From NCBI GenBank assembly GCA_016208645.1, contig JACQXP010000045.1, forward strand, positions 1 through 18,000: 18,000 nucleotides of DNA. Reading direction: 5' to 3'. Positions 6,923 through 13,415 of the stretch are shown here, piece after piece (position 1 is the first letter of the stretch; each line of letters opens with the position of its first letter). Source of the DNA: Candidatus Methylomirabilota bacterium. GTDB taxonomy: Bacteria; Methylomirabilota; Methylomirabilia; Methylomirabilales; 2-02-FULL-66-22. Both the position numbers and the translations under genes were made by a program. The notes beneath the pieces are model-generated. The model worked only from the letters and a program-made list of their open reading frames with translations, was not told where the DNA came from and ran no database searches.

Positions 6923-7990
6923 TTACTGGCCAGTGAGGGTTCGGATCTCCGCCAGCGGATAGTAAAACCTCAGGATGTCCTGGTACTGGTAGGCCAGGTC
7001 CGCCATCTCCTTGGCGCCCCACTGGCTCAGCCCGACGCCGTGCCCCCACCCCCGTCCCACGAAGGTGAAGCCACCGGGATCGGCGCGGACCTCGAAATCG
7101 GTGCTGCGGATCACCTCATTGCCCAGCGCCTCGCGGAACCGCTTCCCTTCCAGGACCAGGGTTCCCCGGGTGTGGTGGACTGCCAGGCGAAGGATGCGCC
7201 CCGTCCGGGTGCGCAAGAGATCTTCGATGCGGAGGAGGCGGCCGATCGGGGAGCCGGCCTGCTGCAGCGCCCGCTCGATCTCTCGGGAGGTCAGCCGCTC
7301 CACCCAGAGGGCGTAGGGGCAACCGAGGCTGAACTGGTCGGCCACCCCGACGATCGTGTCAAAGTTCGCGCCGAAGACGTCCAGGGCATCCTCGGTGACC
7401 CCGCCTGAACACGAATGGTAAAAGGCGGGGATGGGTTGACCCCCGAACGTGAGGATCTGGCCCCGGGTTGCCTGCACGGCCCACGAGGTCCGGGGATCCT
7501 CGCCCGTGGCCCCCCCGTACACCTGGGAGGCCGTGGTGGCCCGGAGGTGAAACAGGGCGCCGGGGTTCTGCTGGATCTGATAGACGGCATACGTCCGGGC
7601 GGTGATGGCCATGGCCTTGGCCGCCTCGGCCGGCCAACCCGGCGGGATCTCGTCCTTCAGGACGCCCAGGAGGTACTCCTCGAGGTCCACCTCGTTCACG
7701 GCCGCCAGGGCGCCGTTCCACGGCTGGACCAGCAAGCGGCCGCGAAAGGCCTGCCCCTCCAGGTCCACGGTCGCCGCGCTTCCGCGATGCGCCAGGACGC
7801 GACGCCCGGTGGCATCCGTGATCGTGAGGCCGCCGGGGCTCCCGACCGTGAGGGCGGGGCGGCCCTCCGCCACCAGGACGCGAACATTTTGCGCCGCCGC
7901 CGACCCCGCCCCCGGATCCGCCGCGAGGCAGACCGCCAGCGCCGCCACTGCGAGCGTCCGGCTTGGCCAGGACCGCCGGCGTCCCGTCAT
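6923..7990 (-). CDS. SpoIID/LytB-type secreted cell-wall protein
   Basis: The 355-residue product begins with a basic stretch and a hydrophobic signal segment (MTGRRRSWPSRTLAVAALAV, likely cleaved after AAAQ near residue 34), followed by a SpoIID domain. In that family Glu114 of LKDEIPPGWPAEAAKAMAITARTYA matches the catalytic glutamate of the peptidoglycan lytic transglycosylase; YHSCSGG (His192, Cys194) matches the metal-linked motif; GRGWGHGVGLSQWG lies at 313-326. In sporulating Firmicutes SpoIID cuts denuded glycan strands. Here no other sporulation gene is seen, so general wall remodelling or amidase enhancement is more likely. The start at 7990 is chosen because it gives the signal peptide and overlaps a possible upstream peptide by ATGA. 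An in-frame ATG at 8062 would add a non-hydrophobic leader. Confidence 0.9.
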   Translation of the reverse strand: MTGRRRSWPSRTLAVAALAVCLAADPGAGSAAAQNVRVLVAEGRPALTVGSPGGLTITDATGRRVLAHRGSAATVDLEGQAFRGRLLVQPWNGALAAVNEVDLEEYLLGVLKDEIPPGWPAEAAKAMAITARTYAVYQIQQNPGALFHLRATTASQVYGGATGEDPRTSWAVQATRGQILTFGGQPIPAFYHSCSGGVTEDALDVFGANFDTIVGVADQFSLGCPYALWVERLTSREIERALQQAGSPIGRLLRIEDLLRTRTGRILRLAVHHTRGTLVLEGKRFREALGNEVIRSTDFEVRADPGGFTFVGRGWGHGVGLSQWGAKEMADLAYQYQDILRFYYPLAEIRTLTGQ

Positions 7991-8062
7991 CGGCGACTGA
8001 ACAGCGACAGGAGCAGGGTCAACAGGATGCTGATTGCCCAGCGAATCCATCCCCGGAAACAT
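7987..8062 (-). pseudogene. Possible 24-residue membrane peptide, interrupted by one base
   Basis: An AGGTGG site lies nine bases before the ATG at 8062. If one base of the four-G run (plus-strand CCCC at 8051-8054) is removed, the frame reads MFPGWIRWAISILLTLLL and ends in SLFSRR, with the stop TGA overlapping the spoIID ATG as ATGA. This gives a short amphipathic N-terminus, one hydrophobic segment and a basic end. As the sequence stands, the frame shifts after four residues. It could be a sequencing or assembly error in a homopolymer, a real pseudogene, or chance. Confidence 0.4.
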
Positions 8063-8077
8063 ACTTCACGTCCACCT

Positions 8078-8137
8078 GCCCCCTCACCTCACCTCTCCTC
8101 TCCCCCGGCCTCGGGGGAGGGACAGGGCGAGGGGGGC
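8078..8137. repeat. GC-skewed inverted repeat downstream of ruvB
   Basis: A pyrimidine-rich arm (GCCCCCTCACCTC through CTCTCCCCCG, 8078-8107) faces a purine-rich arm (CGGGGGAGG through GAGGGGGGC, 8112-8137). The innermost CCCCCG/CGGGGG pairing is perfect around a short GCCT loop. On the minus strand it lies about 40 bases past the ruvB stop codon. It could fold in RNA and slow or end transcription, but no U-run follows it. Confidence 0.7.
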
Positions 8138-8157
8138 AATCTGCGAAATCTGTGGTT
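8138..8157. repeat. Decamer repeat copy (CGCAGATT/CACAGATT type)
   Basis: Read on the minus strand this is AACCACAGAT followed by TTCGCAGATT, two copies of a 10-base unit. It is directly next to the GC-skewed inverted repeat and ends 17 bases from the ruvB stop codon. It resembles the three decamers at 16581-16610 (AACCGCAGAT and relatives). Confidence 0.55.
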
Positions 8158-8174
8158 AAAGAGATGGCTCGGGA

Positions 8175-9212
8175 TCACTTGGGCGCGCCGGACCACAGCT
8201 CACCCTGGGGGCCGGAGGGCGGCGGGGGGATCTGGAAATGGGCATAGGCCAGCCGCGTGGCCGTCCGCCCCCGGGGGGTCCGCGCCAGGAAGCCGAGCTG
8301 GATCAGGAACGGCTCGTACATGTCCTCGATGGTGTCCTTCTCCTCGCCCACGGCCACCGCCAGGGTCTCGATACCCACGGGGCCGCCGGAGAACTTCTCG
8401 ATGATGGTCAGGAGGATCCGCCGGTCCATCTCGTCGAATCCCCGCTCGTCCACGTCCAGGCGGTTCAGGGCATCGTGGGCCACGTCCCGGTCAATGGTGC
8501 CGTCTCCCAGGACCTGGGCGAAGTCCCGGACCCGCCGCAGCAGCCGGTTGGCCACCCGCGGGGTGCCGCGCGAGCGCTTGGCAAGCTCCGATGCACCCTC
8601 GGGCGTGACGGAGACGTTCAGGATCGCCGCCGAGCGGGTGACGATCTTCAGCAGGTCTTCTTCGGAGTAGAAGTCCAGCCGCTGGACCACGCCGAAGCGG
8701 TCCCGGAGCGGCGAGGTCAGCAGCCCCGCCCGCGTCGTGGCGCCGATGAGGGTGAAGTGGGGCAGGGTCAGCTTGTAGGTCTGGGCGCTGGGCCCCTGGC
8801 CGATGATGAGATCCAGCTTGTAGTCCTCCATGGCGGGGTAGAGCGTCTCCTCCACCGTGGGGTTGAGGCGGTGGATCTCGTCAATGAACAGAACGTCCCG
8901 TTCCCGGAGGTTGGACAGGATGGCCGCCAAATCCTTGGGCCGCTCCACCACGGGGCCGGAGGTGGGGCGGATGTTCACGCCCAGCTCCGAGGCGATGATG
9001 TAGGCCAGCGTGGTCTTGCCCAGGCCCGGGGGACCGTAGAACAGGACATGGTCCAGGGACTCGTTCCGCGCCCGCGCCCCCTGGATGAAGACGTGGAGGT
9101 TGTCCTTCACCTTGTCCTGGCCGACGTAGTCGTCCCACCGGGTCGGGCGGAGGGTCTGCTCGACCTGCTGGTCCTCGGGAAGGCGCTGCCGGGTGGTGAC
9201 GCGATCGGTCAT
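8175..9212 (-). CDS. ruvB: Holliday junction branch migration ATPase RuvB
   Basis: RuvB is the AAA+ motor that drives branch migration of Holliday junctions with RuvA. The 345-residue product has Walker A GPPGLGKT (60-67), Walker B FIDEIHRL with DEIH at 111-114, sensor 1 GATTRAG (157-163), the arginine finger region SPLRDRFG with Arg170, and a C-terminal winged helix containing GPVGIETLAVAVGEE. The start at 9212 gives the usual MTDR N-terminus and length. A longer frame from 9254 adds MAGFQLSVVSFELI, which is only translated repeat. No SD site precedes either start: the bases before the ATG are TTGAATTGATT, running into an inverted heptamer repeat. ruvA ends 94 bases upstream. Confidence 0.97.
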   Translation of the reverse strand: MTDRVTTRQRLPEDQQVEQTLRPTRWDDYVGQDKVKDNLHVFIQGARARNESLDHVLFYGPPGLGKTTLAYIIASELGVNIRPTSGPVVERPKDLAAILSNLRERDVLFIDEIHRLNPTVEETLYPAMEDYKLDLIIGQGPSAQTYKLTLPHFTLIGATTRAGLLTSPLRDRFGVVQRLDFYSEEDLLKIVTRSAAILNVSVTPEGASELAKRSRGTPRVANRLLRRVRDFAQVLGDGTIDRDVAHDALNRLDVDERGFDEMDRRILLTIIEKFSGGPVGIETLAVAVGEEKDTIEDMYEPFLIQLGFLARTPRGRTATRLAYAHFQIPPPPSGPQGELWSGAPK

Positions 9213-9221
9213 AATCAATTC

Positions 9222-9286
9222 AAAACTGACAACCGACAACTGAAAACCGGCCATTGGGCGGTTGTCGGTTGTCAGTTGTCGGTTTT
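9222..9286. repeat. Inverted AACYGAC heptamer element between ruvA and ruvB
   Basis: The left arm (9222-9249) is built from the heptamers AACTGAC, AACCGAC and AACTGAA, then AACCG. The right arm (9259-9286) is built from GGTTGTC, GGTTGTC, AGTTGTC, then GGTTTT. The 28-base arms match in 24 positions around a nine-base loop (GCCATTGGG). In RNA some of the T/C differences could form G-U pairs, so a long stem is likely in the ruvAB transcript. The element ends ten bases before the ruvB start codon. Confidence 0.9.
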
Positions 9287-9306
9287 ACATTTTCCATTCC
9301 GCGCCC

Positions 9307-9921
9307 TCAGCGGGCCTCGCTGAGGGCGCGGAGGGCGGCCTTGATCAGCTTCTCGAACTCGGCCGTCTGTCCCAGCCTCTGCCGAGCCGCTTCAGCGGCC
9401 TTGATGGCTTCCTTGCGGTTGCATCCCAGGTTCACCAGCGCCGAGACCACGTCCTCCAGGGGCTGGTCCACGGCGGGCGCGGGGCCCGCAGGGGCCGCGG
9501 CGCCTTGATCGAGGCGGGCGCTCCCCACCTTCTCCCGCAGCTCCACCACCAGGCGTTCAGCCAGTTTCTTGCCCACGCCGGGGACGGCGCGGAGCCGCGC
9601 GAGGTTCCCCTCGGAGAGCGCCGGCACCAACTCCTCCACGGAGATGCCGGAGAGGATGTTCGTGGCCAGGCGCGGCCCGATCCCTGTTACCCCCTGGAGC
9701 AGCTCGAAGAGCGCCTGCTCGTCCCGGGTGTGGAACCCGAAGAGCTGGATGGCGTCCTCGCGGACGTGGGTGTGGGTGTGGAGGAAGACCTCCGCCGACA
9801 CCTCGGGCAACTGGTAGAACGTGGACAGGGGGATGAACAGCCGGTATCCCACGCCGTTCACGTCCACCACCACCCGATGGGGTTCCTTGCTGGCCAGCCG
9901 GCCCCGGATCTGGGCGATCAT
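9307..9921 (-). CDS. ruvA: Holliday junction DNA helicase subunit RuvA
   Basis: RuvA binds four-way junctions as a tetramer and loads RuvB. The 204-residue product has the N-terminal OB-fold (MIAQIRGRLASKEPHRVVVD, then GVGYRLFIPLSTF), the conserved EDAIQLFGF, two helix-hairpin-helix motifs (LQGVTGIGPRLATNIL, 75-90; LRAVPGVGKKLAERL, 110-124) and, after a flexible Ala/Pro linker, the C-terminal RuvB-contact domain (about 155-185, VVSALVNLGCNRKEAIKAA). The ATG at 9921 is one base past the ruvC stop codon, which suggests translational coupling; a modest GGGA site lies inside the end of ruvC. Confidence 0.97.
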   Translation of the reverse strand: MIAQIRGRLASKEPHRVVVDVNGVGYRLFIPLSTFYQLPEVSAEVFLHTHTHVREDAIQLFGFHTRDEQALFELLQGVTGIGPRLATNILSGISVEELVPALSEGNLARLRAVPGVGKKLAERLVVELREKVGSARLDQGAAAPAGPAPAVDQPLEDVVSALVNLGCNRKEAIKAAEAARQRLGQTAEFEKLIKAALRALSEAR

Positions 9922-9922
9922 C

Positions 9923-10417
9923 TCAGCGTTCCCGTAACCGCTCTTTCAGCCGGGCGGCATGGTGGTGGCAGATGGCCACGGCCAGGGCGTCGGCGGCGTC
10001 CACCGGAGCAGGGGCCTCTGCCAGGCCCAGCAGGATGCGAACCATCTCCTGCACCTGGCCCTTGTCGGCCCGGCCGTAACTGGTGATCGCCTGTTTGACC
10101 TCCAGGGCGGAATACTCGTGAATCTCCACCTTCTCTTCGGCCAGGGCCAGCAGGGCCACGCCCCGGGCCTGCCCCAGCCGGAGGGCACTCTGGACGTTCT
10201 TGGCGAAGAACACCGCCTCGACGGCGGCGCAGTCCGGCTGGGTGCGGGTCAGGAGCGTGCGCAGCTCCTGGTGGATGCGGAGGAGGCGCTGGGCGAAGGG
10301 AAGACTGGCCTGGGTGGTGATGGCGCCGAAGGTGACGGCGCGGAGGGTGTCGCCCCGCAGTTCCACGAGGCCATAGCCCGTGGTCACCGTCCCCGGATCA
10401 ATGCCTAAGACGCGCAT
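9923..10417 (-). CDS. ruvC: Crossover junction endodeoxyribonuclease RuvC
   Basis: RuvC cuts Holliday junctions symmetrically after RuvAB migration. The 164-residue product carries the four acidic metal ligands in standard spacing: Asp7 in GIDPGT, Glu67 in AAVEAVFF, and Asp140 and Asp143 in VDAADALAVA. FFAKNVQSALRLGQARG and YSALEVKQAITSYGRADK are also typical. The ATG at 10417 gives the canonical N-terminus MRVLGIDPG. Upstream in-frame codons (giving HHWSLEIGHWSL) are translated CAATGAC repeat and should not be annotated as protein. No SD site is present: the repeat begins three bases before the start codon. Confidence 0.96.
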   Translation of the reverse strand: MRVLGIDPGTVTTGYGLVELRGDTLRAVTFGAITTQASLPFAQRLLRIHQELRTLLTRTQPDCAAVEAVFFAKNVQSALRLGQARGVALLALAEEKVEIHEYSALEVKQAITSYGRADKGQVQEMVRILLGLAEAPAPVDAADALAVAICHHHAARLKERLRER

Positions 10418-10420
10418 ACG

Positions 10421-10539
10421 CAATGACCAATGACCAATTTCCAATGACCAATGGTGGTGGGGGGGAAGGGCGCACCGTCCAGGGACTTCACGGAGATCCC
10501 ATCCGCAATTGGTCATTCGTCATTGGGATTTGGTCATTC
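10421..10539. repeat. Paired inverted CAATGAC heptamer arrays between yebC and ruvC
   Basis: The left array (10421-10454) reads CAATGAC, CAATGAC, CAATTTC, CAATGAC, CAATGG. The right array (10506-10539) is the inverse (ATTGGTC, ATTCGTC, ATTGGGA, TTTGGTC units). The two 34-base arms match at about 26 positions when one is inverted. A 51-base spacer of unrelated GC-rich sequence separates them. The layout matches the AACYGAC element between ruvA and ruvB, with a different heptamer and a longer loop. Confidence 0.9.
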
Positions 10540-10577
10540 CCGCGATGATTCGCGATCATGTTCGCGAATCATCCGGG
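10539..10577 (-). terminator. Strong hairpin directly after yebC
   Basis: A perfect 12-base inverted repeat (GATGATTCGCGA at 10544-10555, TCGCGAATCATC at 10562-10573) encloses a six-base loop. CCCG/CGGG extends it past one bulged base. It begins immediately after the yebC TAG on the minus strand. The downstream bases (GAATGACC) lack a U-run, so it may protect the 3' end or partly terminate between yebC and ruvC rather than act as a classic intrinsic terminator. Confidence 0.5.
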
Positions 10578-11327
10578 CTAGGCCGACATCGCCGCCATGA
10601 TTTCCTCGGGGATGTCGAAGTTCGCGTAGACGTGCTGGACGTCGTCGTGCTCCTCCAGCTCCTCCATCAGGCGCAGCATCTGCTCGGCCGGCTTGCCGTC
10701 CAGTTTCACGGTGCTCTTGGGCAGCTTGGTAATCTCGGCCGAGAGGGGCTGGATTCCGCTCTTCAGGACGGCCTCCCGCACCTTCTCGAAGTCCTTGGGT
10801 GCCGTGGTCACGGCGAAGAGACTCTCCTCGCGCAGCAGGTCCTCGGCGCCGGCCTCCAGGGCGATGGACAGCAGCCGATCCTCGTCCACCTTGGACGCCT
10901 CGACCTGGAGGTACCCCTTCTTCTCGAAGAGGAAACCGACGCACCCGGTCTCGCCCAGGTTCCCGCCGTGCCGCGAGAAGGCCTTGCGGATTTCACCGAC
11001 GGTCCGGTTCTTGTTGTCGGTCACCACCTCGACCATGACGGCCACGCCGCCCGGCCCATAGCCCTCGTAGGTGATCTCTTCGTAGGACACGCCCTCCAGC
11101 TCGCCCGTGCCTTTCTTGATGGCCCGTTCGATGTTGTCGGAGGGCATGTTCACCGCCTTGGCGGCCTGGACGGCGGTGCGCAGGCGCGGATTGCCGGCCG
11201 GATCCCCGCCGCCCACCCGGGCGGCCACCGTGATCTCGCGGATGATCTTGGTGAACACCCGCCCGCGCTGGGCATCCACCTTGGCCTTCTTGTGCTTGAT
11301 GCCGGCCCACTTGCTATGTCCTGACAT
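10578..11327 (-). CDS. yebC: YebC/PmpR/TACO1-family protein
   Basis: The 249-residue product is a full-length YebC-family member: MSGHSKWAGIKHKKAKVDAQ at the N-terminus, FTKIIREITVAAR, NMPSDNIERAIKKGTG, YEGYGPGGVAVMVE and TDNKNRTVGEIRKAFSRHGGNLG. Family members are described as transcription regulators, or as ribosome-associated factors helping translation of difficult sequences such as proline runs. The gene commonly precedes ruvC, as here. The start at 11327 has a GGGGG-type SD site eight bases upstream. It is divergent from the toxin-antitoxin operon. No convincing minus-strand promoter was found upstream. Confidence 0.96.
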   Translation of the reverse strand: MSGHSKWAGIKHKKAKVDAQRGRVFTKIIREITVAARVGGGDPAGNPRLRTAVQAAKAVNMPSDNIERAIKKGTGELEGVSYEEITYEGYGPGGVAVMVEVVTDNKNRTVGEIRKAFSRHGGNLGETGCVGFLFEKKGYLQVEASKVDEDRLLSIALEAGAEDLLREESLFAVTTAPKDFEKVREAVLKSGIQPLSAEITKLPKSTVKLDGKPAEQMLRLMEELEEHDDVQHVYANFDIPEEIMAAMSA

Positions 11328-11669
11328 GATCGCACCCCCTAGCTGGCTGCTGAAACAGGCCCATCGGCTGCGTCAGGCGCTCGCCGCGGCACTGCGGGCC
11401 GCCAATGGCGGACCTGGGTGCCACGACTTCGCGCCCTCCTTGCCCCTGGGCCTTCATGATCAGCCTGGGGAGCAGGGTATTTCTGGCGTCCTCCGATGAA
11501 CAGGAGGAAAATTACCATAGCGGCGCGAATCTTGCCAAGGGAAAACTCCCGACGGAGGGAGGCGACAGGTCGCCGAGGCATCGTTTCCGTTCGGGCGATC
11601 CGCAGGCTGCTATCCGTCCTGCGGGATTCGGTGGCAACGGATCAGCGCCCGGCCGAGAGCATCCCTGCC
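11328..11669. other. Divergent intergenic region without a supported gene
   Basis: About 340 bases lie between yebC and the toxin-antitoxin promoter. Short open frames exist on both strands, but none has both an SD site and a protein-like composition. A stretch near 11339-11400 (GCTGGCTGCTGAAACAGGCC and following) looks like a dispersed intergenic repeat I associate with other high-GC environmental genomes, which I cannot verify. CCGCAGG and CCTGCGG near 11603-11628 can form a small hairpin. Confidence 0.4.
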
Positions 11670-11698
11670 TTGACACTTGGGATGTTAGGGATTATTGT
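11670..11698 (+). promoter_or_regulatory. Sigma70-like promoter of the toxin-antitoxin operon
   Basis: A consensus TTGACA (11670-11675) is followed after 17 bases by TATTGT (11693-11698), about 36 bases before the antitoxin ATG. The AT-rich stretch around it stands out in this GC-rich window. Operons of this type are usually repressed by their own antitoxin, so an operator probably overlaps this site, but I cannot assign a palindrome. Confidence 0.65.
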
Positions 11699-11734
11699 TA
11701 TTAAGGATACTCCACAACACAGGAGGAGTAGGTC

Positions 11735-12040
11735 ATGCCGATCAAATCAGAGCGATTTGAGGTGATCAGCGTCTCACTTCCGCGGGACTTGGTACGGCGC
11801 GCCAATGCCCTCATCCCTAAGACGCAGCGCAGCCGGGTGATAAGCGAGGTGCTCGCCAAGTTCCTGGACTCCACTTCACGGAAACACTTGGAGCGAGAGT
11901 ACCTGGACTACTATGGGCAACGTTCGGCTCGTGAAACGCTGGAGGAGCGGGACCTGCTGGTCGAATGGAGCCTGAGTGACGAGGAGGCCTGGGCCATCTT
12001 GGAGAAGGAGGAGCCGAGTGGTCGCCGTGCGGCGCGGTGA
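11735..12040 (+). CDS. Ribbon-helix-helix antitoxin (MazE/CopG-like)
   Basis: The 101-residue product begins with a ribbon-helix-helix DNA-binding domain: strand FEVISVSLP, helix RDLVRRANALI, then QRSRVISEVLAKFL. A charged acidic tail follows (EERDLLVEWSLSDEEAWAILEKEE), the part that in such antitoxins wraps and blocks the toxin. A perfect AGGAGG site lies eight bases before the ATG. The gene overlaps the toxin gene by 23 bases, so the pair is translationally coupled. Base composition is less GC-rich than the flanking housekeeping genes, which suits a mobile stress module. Confidence 0.85.
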   Translation: MPIKSERFEVISVSLPRDLVRRANALIPKTQRSRVISEVLAKFLDSTSRKHLEREYLDYYGQRSARETLEERDLLVEWSLSDEEAWAILEKEEPSGRRAAR

Positions 12041-12362
12041 TGTCATCCTGGCCAACCTCGATCCCACTATCGGCGTCGAGATCAAAAAGACCAGGCCGGT
12101 GATCGTTCTTTCCAACGACAGCATCAATCAACTCAGCCAACTTGCGGTGGTCGTGCCGCTGACCAAGAACGTCGCCCACCTCTCGCCCAGTCATGCCCTG
12201 ATTCCGAAAGGCGTTGCCCGCCTGAGTTTCGCCTCCAAGGCCGTCACGGAGCAAATCAAAGCGGTGGACAAGCGTCGCCTCGTCAAGCGGTTGGGCAGTC
12301 TGCCTCCAGACTTGCTTGCCCAGGTCGAGCGAGCGCTCAAGAACACCCTTGCGTTTCCCTAG
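12018..12362 (+). CDS. MazF/PemK-family endoribonuclease toxin
   Basis: The 114-residue product has the MazF/PemK fold signature: RRGDVILANLDPTIGVEIKK, the conserved RPVIVLSND strand, AVVVPLTKNV, and a C-terminal helix region (VTEQIKAVDKRRLVKRLG). This family cleaves mRNA at short sequence motifs when the antitoxin is degraded. The GTG at 12018 is chosen because an AGGAGG site ends six bases before it; a second GTG at 12027 is too far from that site. The gene overlaps the antitoxin's 3' end in another frame. Length and motifs look intact, so the toxin is probably functional. Confidence 0.9.
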   Translation: MVAVRRGDVILANLDPTIGVEIKKTRPVIVLSNDSINQLSQLAVVVPLTKNVAHLSPSHALIPKGVARLSFASKAVTEQIKAVDKRRLVKRLGSLPPDLLAQVERALKNTLAFP

Positions 12363-12399
12363 GATTCCCTTCCGGCCCTTGGACTTACTGAGAAACCCC

Positions 12400-12428
12400 T
12401 TGACAGCCGTTTTCATAGGCGATCTGAA
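12400..12428 (+). promoter_or_regulatory. Candidate promoter for the TPR gene
   Basis: TTGACA (12400-12405) is followed after 17 bases by TCTGAA, a poor -10 match. It lies between the toxin stop and the TPR gene start. The -35 box is perfect but the -10 is weak, so this is tentative. Confidence 0.3.
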
Positions 12429-12484
12429 TCACGGAAGAGACCACGAACGTCTGGCAAATCAACCGCACGCTTGGAGGTCGCTCG

Positions 12485-13159
12485 ATGAGGCAGAAATCCT
12501 CGCGTGGCACTCGTGCCTATCCGCGGAAGGACGCTGCGGACTGGGAGGTCTCGGGGGCGATCGCGGACATTGCGATGGCCCCATGGGGCATGGGCTCCAC
12601 GAAAACTGCCGAAGCGCGGCTGCGTTGCGCGTTGAAACTGGTCCCAGATCACCCTGAAGGGCTGAACCTCCTCGCCCAGGTGTGCGCCCAAACCTCGCGT
12701 CACAAGGAAGCCTTCTCATTGCTGGAGCGCGGGATAGCCGCGCTGGCCACGCGGCCAGCCGATCTCGTCTTGTTCGGCACGGCGCTGGCTGAGACTTACG
12801 AGGCGCGCAAGGACTTCCGCCGGGCGAAGGCCGTCTACGAACGCTGCCTTCAGGCGGTAGACGCCGCTGGATTCCACAGCGGGCTCGGCTACTGCCTGGG
12901 GAAATTGGGAGATCTGCGGGGCGCGGTCCGACACGCTGAGGCGGCCTCGAAGCTGGCACCCGGGCGTGCAAATTATCTCAGCGATTGGGGCTGGTCGCTT
13001 ATTGAGGTGGGACGACCGGCCGAGGCCCTTCCCCTCCTGGAGCGCGCGGTAGCCATGGATCCTGCCGACGAGTTAGCCCATGGGAATCTGGAACATTGCC
13101 GGATGTTGCTGTCGGCGCCAGCACCTCGGCCGCGGAAGCGCAGGGGCAAACCCAAGTAG
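12485..13159 (+). CDS. Tetratricopeptide-repeat protein
   Basis: The 224-residue product contains about four TPR units from residue 40 to 210. Recognisable pieces are AEARLRCALKLVPDHPEGLNLL, HKEAFSLLERGI, DFRRAKAVYERCL, GDLRGAVRHAEAASKLAPG and GRPAEALPLLERAVAMDPADELAH. It ends in a basic tail (RPRKRRGKPK). TPR arrays bind protein partners; the partner is unknown. A GGAGG site lies seven bases before the ATG. There is no signal peptide or membrane segment. It stands between the toxin-antitoxin pair and the glycerol module with its own spacing on both sides, so its link to either is unclear. The first 30 residues are low in repeat character, and a later start cannot be excluded. Confidence 0.75.
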   Translation: MRQKSSRGTRAYPRKDAADWEVSGAIADIAMAPWGMGSTKTAEARLRCALKLVPDHPEGLNLLAQVCAQTSRHKEAFSLLERGIAALATRPADLVLFGTALAETYEARKDFRRAKAVYERCLQAVDAAGFHSGLGYCLGKLGDLRGAVRHAEAASKLAPGRANYLSDWGWSLIEVGRPAEALPLLERAVAMDPADELAHGNLEHCRMLLSAPAPRPRKRRGKPK

Positions 13160-13324
13160 AGGACACCGAGGATTACGTCTTCTGTCTCCAGGTGTCATCC
13201 GCATCAAAAGGGCAAAAGGACTGCCTGACCCCCTTCATGCGCCCGAGACGAACACTCTCATCAGGTGGCTGGAGGGCTGGGAGATTGCTCCTTCACCGGA
13301 TTCCGAGGCTTCCGGCGATTCGCC

Positions 13325-13354
13325 TTGACAGGACGGGGAGGGTGGGCCTATAAG
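13325..13354 (+). promoter_or_regulatory. Sigma70-like promoter of the glp module
   Basis: TTGACA (13325-13330) is followed after 18 bases by TATAAG (13349-13354). Transcription would begin near 13361, giving a leader of about 120 bases before glpP that contains the terminator-like hairpin. The preceding 13160-13324, between the TPR gene and this promoter, shows no gene and no clear element. Confidence 0.75.
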
Positions 13355-13415
13355 TGCCACCAGACAGGACGGGAAGGGGTAGATCGGGGTCCTCGCCAGG
13401 GCGGAGAGGATGAGA

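Noticed and set aside
6816..7049. N-terminal extension of QueA overlapping spoIID
   Set aside because: It covers the octamer repeat and the 3' end of spoIID in another frame; MRLSDFDYQLP is the standard QueA start.
6923..7990. SpoIID as evidence for sporulation
   Set aside because: SpoIID/LytB-domain proteins are widespread in non-sporulating bacteria, and no other sporulation gene is present.
9213..9254. N-terminal extension of RuvB (MAGFQLSVVSFELI)
   Set aside because: These codons are the heptamer repeat read through; RuvB normally starts at the position of 9212, and no SD favours the longer form.
10418..10516. N-terminal extension of RuvC (including HHWSLEIGHWSL)
   Set aside because: It is translated CAATGAC repeat and spacer; MRVLGIDPG is the canonical RuvC start.
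10421..10539. Possible CRISPR-like array
   Set aside because: Units are only 7 bases with no unique spacers and no cas genes nearby; it is a short tandem repeat in inverted halves.
11496..11765. 89-residue open frame overlapping the toxin-antitoxin promoter
   Set aside because: It has no SD, is Arg/Ser rich without motifs, and runs across the promoter and the antitoxin start.
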